Positions 36,778 to 49,946 of a stretch of DNA of 64,000 nucleotides are shown in pieces. The position numbers and the translations under genes were made by a program. Position 1 is the first letter of the stretch. Each line of letters begins with the position of its first letter. The notes under the pieces were generated by a model. That model had not been told where the DNA came from and did not search any database. It worked only from the letters and a program-made list of their open reading frames with translations. This DNA is from Neodontobutis hainanensis (taxonomy: Eukaryota; Chordata; Actinopteri; Gobiiformes; Odontobutidae), in the NCBI GenBank assembly GCA_024349245.1, contig JALDNG010000390.1, positions 62,001 through 126,000 on the forward strand. The letters are read 5' to 3'.

Positions 36778-38055
36778 TCAACCCTTTTCGTTGATTCTTG
36801 CAGATGCAAAATACCCAGCAAGGGTAGAACCTTCACCGCTGCCAGTTTCAACTTATGTGAACAAAATTCTTTTGAGTAAGAGTGGAAAGTTCATCAATAA
36901 TTTCTTCTTAATATTTTTGATGGTGCTTCACCATTGATCTATCCGAGGCAATGAATACAACGTTGAGTCAATCCTTCTCAGCAACTCAGATGATGCAAGA
37001 GCAGTTAAAATACTTACTCTACCAGACATGGTTGAGCAAATCTTCCATACAATATTGTATTCCTCTTCGCTTAAAATATATTCATATTGGTTTGCAAGTC
37101 CATAATTATCATCTAGAATGATAATGAAAGATTCTGTCCAGTAAAAGAATCTTTTTCTTACAATTTGATTAGTATTTCTGAAATAAACAGAACAACTTTA
37201 TGGTGAACATCCATCATGGTAGCCTTTGCAAGTTCTGAGAGATATAAACCAGAAACCATCTCCTCAAAAGTTTGAAAACCAGGGTTAACCTAATTAGAGT
37301 CAATAAGTTTTATAATAATCAGTTATAATTTCATCGAGATCTCAAGTCACCTAAGGCACCACATTCTTATGTTTTCACCTGTGTGGAACTTATTGACTCT
37401 TCTAATATTTTCGATTCGTTCGAGATAAGCAGCGTTAGTTCCTGTTCCATAATAAAAAAGATAAAATTTTATCTTTAATCGAATGAGCCAAATAACAGGG
37501 TTCCAGTTGTGTCGTTAATAAGGCAGAAATCACGAATTTTTATCTCTCGCACTATACAAGCTGATCTTAAAAGATCGAAGACATCATCACCAACGTTTAG
37601 TCTTTAAAACTTTTGTCCACTTTATCAATTTTCCGCAATTAAGAGCAGTTTGTAAATAGGGAATGAATAATTAACTCAGACAAATTCCATGGTTGCGTCT
37701 GCTGGATCAATTTCAATAAGACTACTTTTAATGTTTGCTATGAATCTTAAGAGATCTTCTCCTTCTCAAGGCATCAGGGATTCAGGATGTTGTGGTTTTT
37801 GAAAACGACGAAATTGTATCGTTTTCAAGATGAATTTTGATCAACCTTAAATTCGTTCTTCCAAGGTCAATGTCGAAAAACAATCCATGAGAGATATATT
37901 CTGGGATAATTGAACGATGTTAGAAACATTTTGAGAGGAGTATTATGAAAGTTAGTCACTCCGTTAAAGCCCTCTCTCAAAATTCTCTCTGAAATGTTCA
38001 AAAATACTTGATTTGTTTTTCGGAAAGTGTGAAACTCTGTTCGCTTGAGGACAAA
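36778..38055 (-). pseudogene. Hexokinase pseudogene, intronless copy
   Basis: Read on the minus strand, most of a hexokinase is visible in order, in pieces. These are NTPLKMFLTSF (cf. VKMLPTFV), FDIDLGRTNLRLIKI (phosphate-1/catalytic LDLGGTN.RV, second Gly replaced by Arg), LQTALNCGKLIKWTK (cf. QQTALD..LI.WTKGF), FCLINDTTGTLLFGSF (VNDTVGTL, including the catalytic Asp), YGTGTNAAYLERIENI, VNPGFQTFEEMVSGLYLSEL (SLNPG.Q.FEKM.SG.YLGEL), STLYSLPR (GSLY..HP) and ETGSGEGSTLAGYFASAR (DGSGKGAA). The pieces lie in different frames, with at least six single-base shifts and several in-frame stops. These include TGA before IPDAL and TAG before VNPG. No 20-28-nt GT...AG segment explains the breaks, so the copy appears to lack the short introns of local genes. 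This suggests a retrocopy, or an old gene that had none. It is not functional as read. Confidence 0.85.
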
Positions 38056-40097
38056 AGAAAGTTTGCTTTTATACTGTTTTGATTTCTTTTGTCTTCTGCT
38101 TCCATTTAATTTTTACAATAACCTTTGTTTAAAAATTGCTTTTTTTCAAATTTAACAATTAAACAAACCAAAAAGAATATTTTTCATTCAAAAAATTTCT
38201 TTTGATCAGGTTTCATTCATTAAAAATTTTAACATTAAATTTAGGCACACATTTTTATGAGATAAATTAGCCATTTCGAACATTTATTTCTACTGTCTAA
38301 AAATTGTCGTTAAAACGGTTACTTATGTATGTACGGTTACTCATAACGTATCTCTTATGAAAAGAAAATTAAAAAGATCATTGAGATTAGCATGGTTAGT
38401 TTTCCATTTTTATTTTTTATGAAAATTTCAAATAAACGTTTCAGATGATTCTTTTTTTGGCGGAGCAATTGCTCGCCGTAAGATTTTGAATGGCCGACTT
38501 TCTAAATTATTCACGTTAACATTTTTAAATAACACCCACCGAGTGATAACCGATGTACTAAAAAACAGTTATTAAGTCTTTTTAAGGAATGAAACTAGGA
38601 AAAAAAACAGGCTTCACTAAAAAATACCAAAAACTAAATTCAATTCTTGAGAAAATACGATAAAAAATTTAATTTAAAAGATAATTGTAAATTGGCGAAA
38701 AAAATCAGTGAGAGTCCTAATTTTTGATATTAATCATGAAATTTAATGATAACCACTTTCCGACATCTGCCGAAATGTACTTTTTTATGACCGATTTTAC
38801 AAGCTCTAAGTGAGAATCAAGTCACACAACAAATTCCTCGAAAATAGAATCTGTTTTTAGTTATATTTCCTGAAATTGATAACACATAATGAAGGTTGAG
38901 GATCGCATATTTTACTGAGGAAACGCAAACTCAAAATCTCGTGAAATTTAAAATAGTTCTTTTTATCATCGATTTGCAATTTTATACACTGAATTTAATT
39001 GTTAAAATTTGTTATTAATACTTCGGTAAATACTATATTGTGATTAGATGACTTTTTCACTTAATAGTTTATCAACGACATAAAATTTCGCAAGAAAAAT
39101 AGGAAAAAGAATTTTCATGAGAATATTGAGATAATACTCTACCGTGTATTAGCCACTCTCAGAATTTCCTTTCTTTCAAATCGTAAAATAATATTTTAAT
39201 CATTCGATTTCATTTACATATGCACATATGTGAAAATTACATCGTTTAATTAAAAATGAAATAAAAACATTAATTATAAATTGTCTGTGAAATGATTTGT
39301 CGAAGAATAAAGGGCCATCGTTATCTCTTTAAACTATGATTTTTGACAAAGTAACATCACGAATAGCTTATACACTCTAACCTACCCGAATATTTATGAT
39401 AATTTTCTGGAGACAGGAATATTGTTTTGAACTAGTTTATTGTAAAATATGAATTGTAGGTATTATTAATTAAAATACTCAAATAATTTTTTCACGTTTA
39501 AAAATCTCATGAAAACTTTTATTATTGAACGAAAGTAACACAGTTTTTCATTAATTTTCGTAGAATTAAAGGAAACCTGGGTAATTTATGAAATCAAAGT
39601 GATCGCCATTTTGAGCCGAAATTCACTTATTTAAATATCAAATTTACAATCACATTAAATTTTGATAAATACACAAAAATAAAAGCAACAAACAAAATCA
39701 GTATTTTTTAGTTAATGTGTAAAATATAAAAATACAAACATTCTTAAGTTAAAAACATCACATTTAGCCTCAAAAAACAAAGTCACTTACTTAAATTGAA
39801 TTTATATGAACTCTTATTATGGAGAGGATTATATGATAAATTTAATGTTAATGAAAACACATATCCACCTTCATGGAGAAACATAAAATTAATTCATTTG
39901 ATTTTGGTTGGTTTGTAAATTTACCTAAAAAGGTCATTGAAATTAACAAATATGACGTTAAAAGCCTTGCCAGATAAATAAAAAAATGAATCATTTTTAA
40001 TTTTTTATCGATGACTTATTCAGAATACAATGAAAAAAAATAAATAGTCAGTATTCTTTCAGTTCAAAGATAAAAGAATCGTGTTTTTGATCTAATA
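38056..40097. other. AT-rich intergenic region, nothing recognised
   Basis: No frame longer than about 60 codons and no repeat or RNA signature was seen between the hexokinase copy and the coding-like patch at 40098. Confidence 0.5.
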
Positions 40098-40441
40098 TTA
40101 CTTAACACGAAAGATAAATCCTATTCCTTGATTTTGGTTAGACGATGCTGGAGAACTATGGTTGCCCTCAAGGCCCGGGAGAATGCTAGGTTTTAAGTTG
40201 GTAAGTTTCACTTTGTCGACACTAGATGTTTTCATCTCGATGAGGATGCTGAACGGCAAAACAAAGTTGGGGAGAAATTCACGGAAGAACGCGAATAAAC
40301 CAAAACATCTTCGACACATACCCTGATAGCTTTGGCCCATCCATGCTCAACAAAAATGAATTTCTTGATAGTAGGTAAAATTATTATCAAAATAGTGAGA
40401 ACATAATTTTGTTGCCAAATTGTTTCTTTAATTGACAACAA
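40098..40441 (-). other. Unidentified coding-like patch
   Basis: Two overlapping minus-strand frames (40232-40441 and 40098-40340) share this GC-richer patch. The upstream one contains KFIFVEHGWAKAIR. The downstream one contains FAFFREFLPNFVLPFSILIE and ends FIFRVK before TAA. A shift from the first to the second near 40315 would make one C-terminal segment of about 110 residues. I found no short intron that achieves this. It may be the tail of a decayed gene. No family was recognised. Confidence 0.3.
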
Positions 40442-42539
40442 TTTGATAATCGTTCATCATAGCGAAGAACTATCAAGAATTTTCATTTTAAAAATCTTTT
40501 GGAATTTTTTGAATCATAGCCTAACTTAGAGGTAATTTTATACCAATATAACGACGAGGAATAAAGACTTCAAAGAAAAATTTTTAATACATGGAAAACT
40601 AATATTTCAAATCTTAATGAATATTAAACTACGATGTTCAACATATTTTGAATAAATGCGATCGCGCAATAACTCAACGTTGTTTGTTTGTTCCTATTTT
40701 TGTCAAACGAAACATTTATAATCTTATGAAGCATTCATTCTTTAAAATTGCTGATTGAGACAATATTGTACGAATCAACATAATAATATCCTTTTTACTG
40801 TTTCATTTCACAGAAAAATGAAGAAGCCGACAAATAATTAATCTTTGTTATGAGACGAAGAAATACAATTATAATAATTGATCTTTAGCAAACCCTAAAT
40901 TGTGATTGATCGAAAAGCTGATCCCTGAATCTGAGTCACGTCATTTTTCTAAGTTTACGGTGCTAGTGACGTTTAGAGTTAATTTATCAAACCAAGAGGA
41001 CTAAATCAAATTTGATAATGACTATTTCCGCGACGAATTGACAACGGTTAAGTTGTTCTTGTTTGCTTATGCTAAATAACTGACTAAATGGATAAAAAAT
41101 TTAAACACTTTGAATCTTATATTAGCTTTCATTGGTATTTTCACATGCACGAACAAAGTATCGGACGTTTTAATTTCCAGGATGGCTTCTTAACATGTTG
41201 GTTTGAACTTTGGTGTTAATCTGAAAGTTAAGTTGTATTCTATCACTATTATTAGCATATAATGAATTTTTATGTCAACATAGAAATAAAATTTTTCGTC
41301 CAAAATAAATTATTTTTCGAAGCCCTAACAGATTAGTTAGAATAACTTTATTTTTGATTTTTTTTACAATTTTTAATTTATACTTAACGACCAGTCATGC
41401 TAGTCTTTGGATGAAAAGTGCATTTTTTAATTGTTCTATCGATGTTGATGTGAATCTAAATTTCGAAACTTTTAGGAAAAAAATTATTAAGCAGAATACT
41501 AGATCGGTTAAACTTTTAACCGACATCTGATAACTATTGCACCAAATGCAGTTAAAACTGTCTGAGCTCCTTTTTAAGAAACAGAATATATATTGACATG
41601 TCTGAGTTTAAAAATTTTCTTCGTTTATAGATGAAAATTGTTGGTGAACTTTTAATGATATAGTGTTTATTTTATTTGTGATAATATGGATCTAAGATCA
41701 ATTTTGGCCAAAAAAGATTCAGCAATCTTTCATGAAGTCTCTTAATATGTTTTTGTTATCATTGTTTGAAATGCTGCCATGTCTGAGATTAAAAAAAATC
41801 TGCATTTTTATATCATTTAACTGTATTGCTGGTTGTATTGTCTGTGAAGATTTAAAGCTATATGAACAAATTCTGAAAAAAACGAGCGGGAAAAAATTTC
41901 GAAGAGAGTAAAACAGTAAGAAGTTACTATCAGTAGGTTGTTTCTCTGAGAATTCTTAGAATTTAATGCTAATTTAAACTGAGAAATTGACCATATTCAT
42001 TAAAATATTCAAATTGGATGCAAATTCAAAATTTTAGCTTTTCCAACAATTTAAAAAATCTTTTCATTCTTTAACATGCAAAATTTTTAGTTTTGTTTCA
42101 ACTTTTATTTAAGATCGAGGTACGTTCTTTAAATATGTTTTGAGGTATACCAGAATACAAAGGCAGATGTCGACAGAAAACACGTTTACATTAATACACA
42201 AGTATTCTGGAGCAATCCAGAAAATTCCAGGAACCATTCACTACAGTGGTGCCAGCGGTTAAATGATGAAGCAAATAAATTTTATGTACCACTGAGAGTC
42301 TTAGTTTGATGTAATTGAAGACCTGGAGACAATCAAGGACTGAATTCCACCAAGATTAAGTTTAGATTGACATAGATTATACCATAAATGGATTCTTCTG
42401 TTCACGAAGGAGGTATTGGATGAGTTGCCAATGGCGTCACACCAGATCAGGAGTATGCAGCGTATAAGAGCGCTCCTCAATAAATAATTCAGCAAACTTG
42501 TCCCTCTAAGGAGACGTTTTGATCAATTATGAAGCCAGT
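40442..42539. other. AT-rich intergenic region upstream of the retroelement
   Basis: No gene is recognised. The 5' LTR of the adjacent Ty3/gypsy remnant should lie somewhere here, but I could not find a matching pair of long direct repeats. From about 42150 the composition becomes less AT-rich and may belong to the element's leader or the start of gag. Confidence 0.4.
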
Positions 42540-45100
42540 TTAGATAAAAGGTGAATACCTCACTGAGTACTACCATACATTCACAAAGGATATCGAGAGG
42601 ATAAAATCCGAGAGAGACCACAAATTTGCAGAGGATTTGTGGATTGAGAACCTTCTATACTCGATATCAGAAAACCATCTAATGGCGATATAACTGTCAG
42701 AGTCCGAATGGTTGACGAAAATTATTGATCTCTACCACGAGCGTTGAAAAGAAGCCAAAAGCGATGTGGTATGAACCATATTATTTTCCGCGATCGATAT
42801 AAATAACTCCTACTGGCAAAAGCCTGTCTCAGAGAAGGATAAAGGGAACAACTCTTTTTCCATCGGTTAAGGCCATGGTACTTTAGAATACAAAGTGATT
42901 CCATTTGAACTCACAAACGTTCCTTCCTTGTTCTGACACATCATAGATATACTGATGTGGAACCCTTGTCCCTCGGAAGCCTATTTTGAGGATTTTGTCA
43001 TTTTATCCTCCAAAATCAAATATCCCTTGAAGCAAGAACAAGAAACCATCATAACTTTTTAAGATGTTGGATTTAAAATATCAAAGAAGAAGTTATCTTT
43101 CTTGATGGATATAATCGACATTCTTCAAGATAATAGGAGCAACGCGGGTATCGAACTTGAACCGTCCATAGTAGCTCCAATTCTTTCATGGAAAAGACCA
43201 GAAATTGGTTTGGAGCTAGAAGGATTCCTTGGAATCACTGGAGTGTATAAAAATTTTATTCACATATTTTCAAAAATAATTGTATCACTTTATGGCTTGT
43301 TTTATAAATATGTGAACTGTATATGGCAACCGGAAAAGTATAATACTTTCGATGAAATTAAAACACAAGCAATCAAAAATTACGTTTCTAAGAGAAAGGA
43401 TCGCTATTATCTAACAGAACGATGAATCAGAAAGGTGGTTTGAAACAGTTTGGAGGCAGAGTATAAAAGATCAAAACTACCTGGAATCTTTAGTAGGAAG
43501 GTAATTAAAAGACGCCGAGACAAGATAAAGTCTAATAGCTAGAGAGATACATGCTATTTAAAGGGCGTTGGAATAATTAAGATAAAACCTTTTCGAGAGA
43601 AAGTTCACAATCGAGCCTGACCACGATTCACTCTTCTGCCTTGACTTATTTTTATGGTTGTAACAATAAATGGTCAAGATGGCTTAATTTTATAAGTTTA
43701 TTCGATTTCTCCATCGAATATGTTCCTGGTTACAAAAAATCGCCTATGACGGTGTGCCAAAAGAAGTTGGTAACATGATTTCAAAAGACTGTATGTAAAA
43801 CAATGTTGAAATTTCAAAACAGAAAATTTTCCATCAGCATTTTCACAGAAAAGTTGGTAGAAAAGTGTAAAAAAATCAGGCTTTTTAAACAAACAAAGAA
43901 ATTCATATTAATTGAGAATATTTTATTTATAAAACTTAAGAATTCGAAGTTATTCTTTGTTGAACCTAAATCTAAAAGTACTAGTATCATAAAAGCACGC
44001 AACTTAATAGATCGGAGATATGATAGTGTTAAAAACAAACACGTAATTCAAAATATGTTTAACGATGTTCCCAATTTTGTTTCAAAGTGTGAAAAGCGAC
44101 AAAAATTTTAGAAAGCAAATATCTCACAAGAAGAACTGTTCGTTTCAATGATTTTAAAGTCTAAATTCCAAGTTTGGAAAACGGATATAATCGGCCAATT
44201 ACCATTTTGGGCTAACTAGCCCAGGTTGGTGGGTATCTTTAGCGACTAATTTACATGGTGATCTACTCATTTTTACTCGAGTTATTTTTGATGAAACAGT
44301 GATCGAATGTCCTGAGAATATTATCTAACTGTTTGGATTACCAGATCGGTTGTATTCAGAACAGGAACGAAAGTACTAATAGCAGAGACAAACATTTATG
44401 CCGATCAGATAATATATCGTACACACTCATCGCCTTACCATCTAGAGAGTAACCGCGTTGCGAAACGCGCAATCAAACATTTAAGCAAAAATTGAAGATT
44501 CTGCTGAACGGCAATGCCGAGGTATTGGATGAGATAGTAACAGACTTTTTTCGTACATTGAGAACACCTTTGGTTAAGGAACAGGATACTCACCATTGAA
44601 ATTCGTATGTAAAACCTCTTTAAGATCTCGATAAGATGCTAGCCTATTCACCATTCGCCGAAAACATTCGCTTACTGATGGTCCTCACATAAGAGAGGCT
44701 AAAGAACGAATAGAAAGCTACGCAACCAAATATCAAACTTATTATTACGATAAAACGAATCAAGTTCAATTTTAAGTTTCGTAATTCATCTTATTGGAAA
44801 AACTGGCAATGAGTGGAGTTGATAATTTTTTAGGCCCCATATACGATCATTTAAAGAAGCCCCTTAGCTATATCATAAAGAGTACCATGGACGAAAGCGA
44901 AACCATTTTTTAAAACAATAGGCTGAAACTTTACAAAATAATAAGATCCGTTCAATGAATCGTCTGATTCAGAACTTGAAAAACTAGGCTAACATGAATA
45001 CCCAAAAAATTTTTAAATCTCAGGGAAACGGGAAATCTAAAGCTTCCCTTGAATTTAGAATTTCCGAGAAGGAATTCACTTAGCTTTCTTTCAATGGAGG
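42540..45100 (+). mobile_element. Decayed Ty3/gypsy-type LTR retrotransposon (gag, RT, RNase H region, integrase)
   Basis: Fragments occur in retrotransposon order. A gag-like helix with YYHTFTKDIERIKSE lies near 42550-42680. A reverse transcriptase region from about 42770 contains FSAIDINNSYWQ (cf. FSKIDL.SGYHQ), VIPFELTNVPSLF (cf. MPFGLTNAP..F) and YFEDFVILS, corresponding to the catalytic Y.DD box with the first Asp changed to Glu. An RT-RNase H linker at 43102-43425 contains FLGITGVYKNFIHIFSKI. An integrase zinc-binding-like segment at 43803-44111 ends SKCEKRQK. The integrase core near 44170-44480 contains KTDIIGQLP and YHLESNRVAKRA (cf. YHPQSNG..ER). Many stops and frame changes make the copy non-functional. 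No LTRs, primer binding site or polypurine tract were recognised. The 3' limit is approximate. Confidence 0.8.
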
Positions 45101-46690
45101 GATCGTCGGCAGCCCAAATGTGCATCAATCAACCAGTTCGCAGAAGAAGTTGTAGATTATTTAAAAAAACTCACTTTTTGCTTCTTAAACTTCATTTATA
45201 AACATAGTTGTTTGATATTTAAAAATATTCTAATCATGCTCAACAAGAATAAACTTGTTCTAATGCAATTACTTGATCACAAGTTGGATATTGTGAATAG
45301 TTAGGTTAATTTCGTTATGTATTCTGAGTAGATGAGAATATATGTTGGGTTTTATTAGAGATCACCTGACGAAAGAAAATCCACTTTGTGCAAGCAATTT
45401 GATTGAGCTTCTTTGTTATACACACTTTAACAAAATAATAAATTTTTTGCATTTCCATTTTTGTTCAGAAACTTAGCTAATTTAGATTTTTATATCAAAA
45501 AATAGTTTTTCGTAAAGATATTTATTTGCATTTCATAACCTACGCATTTTGATAGCATCTTTGGCTTCTTTTTAAAATTTTTTCTGGAGTCGATAAATCA
45601 ACGAAAAAAGTATAAGGATAGTATTTTCCACAATCTCAAAATATCTCTAATGATATTCGGTTATTTACAAATTCGACAAAGATTTGTTATTTTCCACAAG
45701 ATACATATTTTTATGTGCCAATTTCACAAATTGTCTTGATCTTATTTTTATTACACCTAGAGAGTTTTTTAATGTAAACTAGATATGAATCAGAGCAGAA
45801 AAATCTCAAAAGGTTGTTATAAAATATCCTTTATCTTTATTGTAAAATCAAACGATTGATAATATGGTTTTATTTAATCACGCACATTAAATAAATTTAT
45901 GAATTATTTAAACTTAGTATATTTCACTTTACATGATTCATCAAATTGTCAATTTTAATGCAAACTAATATCTGCATCTGCGCATCTGTGGTATATATTG
46001 ATATAATTTTATCATTTTTAAAATTAGTTTTTTATTCAAAATATGTTGACGTATTGGCGCGCGGTTTTTATAAGTGTATGGGAGCATGTGGTTAATATTC
46101 ATTTGGAGTTTGAGGTATAAAATAAAATACTTGGCATATTTTTCATACAAATTTCTTTATAATTTATCTTTAAGATGTTTTGACAAATATGGTCTGAGTT
46201 ATGAGTTTCATTCTCAAATCATTTGGTATATGTGGCAAGAAGTCAATCAGAGGTATCAAATTTAACTTATGGGAAAGATTAAAACCTATAATACACATAA
46301 AAAATATCCCATCTAAAAAACAATCTGAACAAACGCATAAATCAAAATGAAATCTGAATTTCAAAGTCATTATTAAAATATTTAATGTAGCAGTCATTAA
46401 GTTTACAGCAGGAGAACAGTTGACGAAATCTTTCTCAATGAAACACTCCCAACAAATATTTCAAATTATTCAAAATTGTTTGTTTGTGTGAAATGAATTC
46501 AACAAGATACAAAAAATGGAAAATAATTTCAATCACTGGTCATTTACAGGGATTTCCAGCCATTTTCGTCAATTTTCCATTCAATTTAGTCAAATTTTTT
46601 TTATAATTAAAATTTATATTAAAAACAAAGGTTTTATGCAAATAGTCTATATATATAGTCATAGAAATCAATTTTATTAATCATTTATTA
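45101..46690. other. AT-rich intergenic region between the two transposon remnants
   Basis: No gene, repeat end or RNA gene was recognised. Small frames at 45965-46397 on both strands are short and without motifs. Confidence 0.5.
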
Positions 46691-48823
46691 CAGGGGTTGC
46701 CAACCCGCGGGCCGCAGAGTTTTAGCATTTTTATAAACACGTTTATTTTCAACGGAAAAAATTAAAAAAAAAAATTTCATCCCTCTCTAATTTCAGCATG
46801 CATTCTAAAAAACGAACAATAATAGATGAAAACAGAAGATATAGCGAAGAGTGGGAAGAAAAATACTTTTTTATACTCGAAAATAAAAAGCTAATCTGTT
46901 AAATTTGTCGAGAACACGTTGCTGTATTCAAAGAATACAATGTTAAAAGGCACTACGAAACGAAACATTGTGATTATATAAAATTCGATAAAGAAATTAA
47001 AGAAACTAGATTCAAAGAATTTAAATCGCAGTTAAAATCTCAACAAAAAATGTTTCGTCTGTAACTACAACAACCAAACCGAATTGTAAACGCAAGTTAT
47101 TCTATTTCTCTGTTGATTGCAAAAAGAATGAAAGCGTTTTCGGAAGGAGAATTCATAAAGGAATGTTTAGAAGCTGCAGCGAAAACTTTTTTTACAGACA
47201 AATGCGAATCATTTTCAAATCTGATTCTTTCCCGGCAAACGGATTTGTCGTCGAATAAACGATATTTCAAATGAAATTATCATCAAGCTACGTGAACGAA
47301 TTCAAGATTTTAAATATTTTTCATTGGCATTTGATGAAAGCACAGATATATCAGATACAGCGCAGCTTGTTATATTTGTTCGTGTCGTAAATGAATCATT
47401 TCAAATAATAGAGGAAATGTTAAACATGGTAAGTTTGAAAAATACAACAAAAGGTGAAGATACTTTCCATGCCATCGAAAGATGTTTACATGAGAATAAT
47501 ATGAATTTTGATACCCTTTCTGGAATATCAACTGATGGTGCACCTGCTATGATCGGTAAAGAAAAAGGAGCTGTGAAATTACTACTAGATAAAAAGGAAT
47601 TCAAGAACGATATTCAAAATCGTGTTAAGAAAGATGATTTATTTATTATCCACTGTTTGATTCATCAACAGAATTTATGTGTCCAAACGTTATCAATGAA
47701 TCATGTAATGAATGTAGTAATCAAAATAGTGAATTACATTCGTCCGCATGCACTTTCTCACCGACAATTTAAAGAATTTCTGAATGAAATAGATTCTGAA
47801 TACGGAAACATAATATATTTCAGTCAAGTTAGATAGTTAGTTATGTCGTGGAAAATGTTTACAACGATTCTATGAGCTTCGGCAAGAAATTGATGAGTTT
47901 ATGAATGACAGGCAAAGACCAATACCCGAACTGAAAGATGAGTGGTTAATGGATTTATGTTTTTTAGTGGATACTGTTGAAAAACTCAATCAATTAAACG
48001 TCTCCTTGCAGGGAAAAGACAATTTAATAGTAGATGCGTTCAATCATATCAAAGCATTTCAAAGAAAATTGCAACTATTCGAATCTCAATTGAAAACTAA
48101 TAACGTTCAGCATTTTCCATTGTTAAAAGAAATGAAAAATCCACGAAATAACAATTATTTTAAATATGCACAAGAAATCGGAAAACTTACAGTTGCCTTT
48201 GAAAGTCGCTTTGCTAATTTACACAAATACAATAAGATATTTGAAATATATTCATCTCCTTTATATGTCAATGTCGAGTCGGTCCCAGAACATATCCAGA
48301 TGGAGTTGATTGATTTACAATGCAATAACGAATTAAGACAAATTTTTGAAGCATCAAAATCTAAGCTTGATTTTTATAACATTTATATCACAAGAGAAAG
48401 ATTTTCAAATTTGAGAAATCTGGCACAAATAGTCGTAAGTACATTTGGATCAACTTATATCTGCGAATCATTTTTTTTCGAAAATGAAATTTACAAAACA
48501 TAAATCACGTTCGAGTTTGACGGACGAAAATCTACAAAACCAATTACGATGTGCAAATACAAGCATAGATATCGATCTGCAGAAGTTAAGTGAGAGCATG
48601 GAAAAGCAAATATCTCATTAATTGAATAAATTAAATTTGTGAGAATTATTTTATTTATATAATTTTTACTTTGTGTTTTTGAGTAATATTATTTAATTTG
48701 GTTTAATTTCATTTTTATTAGCGTCTTATCACTCATGAATGATATATAAATTTTTATGCGGCCCGCGAGTTTATGATAAATTTCCAAAATGGCCCCTAGG
48801 CTCATTTGGGTTGGCCACCCCTG
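46691..48823 (+). mobile_element. hAT-superfamily DNA transposon with terminal inverted repeats
   Basis: The left end begins CAGGGGTTGCCAACCC at 46691. The right end, read in reverse complement from 48823, begins CAGGGGTGGCCAACCC. Both ends are followed internally by GC-rich GCGGGCCGC-type sequence, which contrasts strongly with the AT-rich host. CAGGGG ends and the transposase inside are typical of animal hAT elements. The 8 bases flanking each end (46683-46690 and 48824-48831) do not match, so the target-site duplication is lost, or the insertion has rearranged. Length is 2,133 bp. Confidence 0.9.
46798..48620 (+). pseudogene. hAT transposase (ZBED/GTF2IRD2-like), inactivated
   Basis: The frame starts at ATG 46799. 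It shows a BED-like zinc finger in which C..C is followed by KRHYETKH, then a catalytic-domain start reading FSLAFDESTDISDTAQ, then GISTDGAPAMIGKEKG (the ..TDGA.AM.G block). HCLIHQQNLCVQTL and HRQFKEFLNEIDSEYG follow, and it ends with a dimerisation region RNLAQIVVSTFGSTYICES. It is broken by in-frame stops near 46900 (inside the zinc finger) and 47062, and by frame changes near 47240, 47835 and 48475 (in a T run). The longest intact pieces are 47324-47836 and 47901-48503. The breaks make autonomous transposition impossible from this copy. No short host-type introns are seen. Confidence 0.88.
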
Positions 48824-49946
48824 CACTAAAGGGTATAGTAATGCGTGAAGGTTTTGGTTAAGGAATGTTTCTATCACTTTCTGATAATTGGGATATACAC
48901 CACATTGTGTTGCTGAAAGGGAGAACGTGATCGACAACTTTCTTTGAAAGATGTTCTGAAGGTTTAACTTCTCGTTCAACGAAAAATAATCATAAGGAGG
49001 GATACTAAATTTATTGATCATGAAAGGTAGATATTTAAACTTTTGGGTGTTTAAGGATGTTAAATAGAAACAACATGTTTTTCGGTTCTATATATTAGCG
49101 TGAGATACTTAAAACTATTATTTAAAGTTACGCATCAAATCATTTAACATCTAGAGGTTAAAATAACGTCTAAAATAAATGTACGTGTAATAAATGATAG
49201 TTTCGAAAAAAATAACAATGAAATAAGTTTTGGCGGCAAACCTGTGAGGTATGTATGGGGTAAAAAGATTTGTAGAGAGGTTTTATCAAAGAATAAAACT
49301 CATTTATATTTTATTTGAAGTTTTAAGATGGCCAATTCAAAGATAAGAAAGGATTTTTACCTATAATATTAATCATTTGCATGTTCATAATGATGGAATC
49401 AGATGAAGGGAATTTAAAATAGTACCCTCATAGTAGCCTCTGAACGCAAACATAGAGTAAATAATTTAAACATTCCTAGCTCATTGGGAAGTAAATAAGT
49501 TATTGTTTCATTCAAAGAAAATAATTGTTGTGCTTTGAAAATTCTCTAACCCATATGTAATTCTAAAATAATTTTTTCCTGTTCCTTCCTCTTTTAATAA
49601 ATTTAAAAAACGTAATTACATTCAAAGTTCAGGGTAAAGAGTATCAATTTAATGTTTTGAATACAATTTAATGTTAAGAGAATAAATGAATTTTGATACA
49701 TTTATTTTTTGTATAACATATTTTGTTGAAAAATTCTGAAAATATACTTGGTGATGGCTTTCGTCTTAAAAAAATGTATAATGCATGAATAATGTTAAAC
49801 GAGAAAAATTCGGAAATATAAATTCATATTTTATTTTTATCATTTGCAAGTTCGTCGAGAACATAATGCAAATAAAGTGTTTTAAAAGAGACCTTAGCTG
49901 AGAATATCTGTCTAAATTACTCCTGTTCAGAGCTTAAAGTCAATTA
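48824..49946. other. AT-rich intergenic region
   Basis: Nothing recognisable lies between the hAT right end and the GATA-like ORF. A 110-codon minus frame at 48689-49021 runs into the transposon end, lacks motifs and is taken as chance. Confidence 0.5.
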
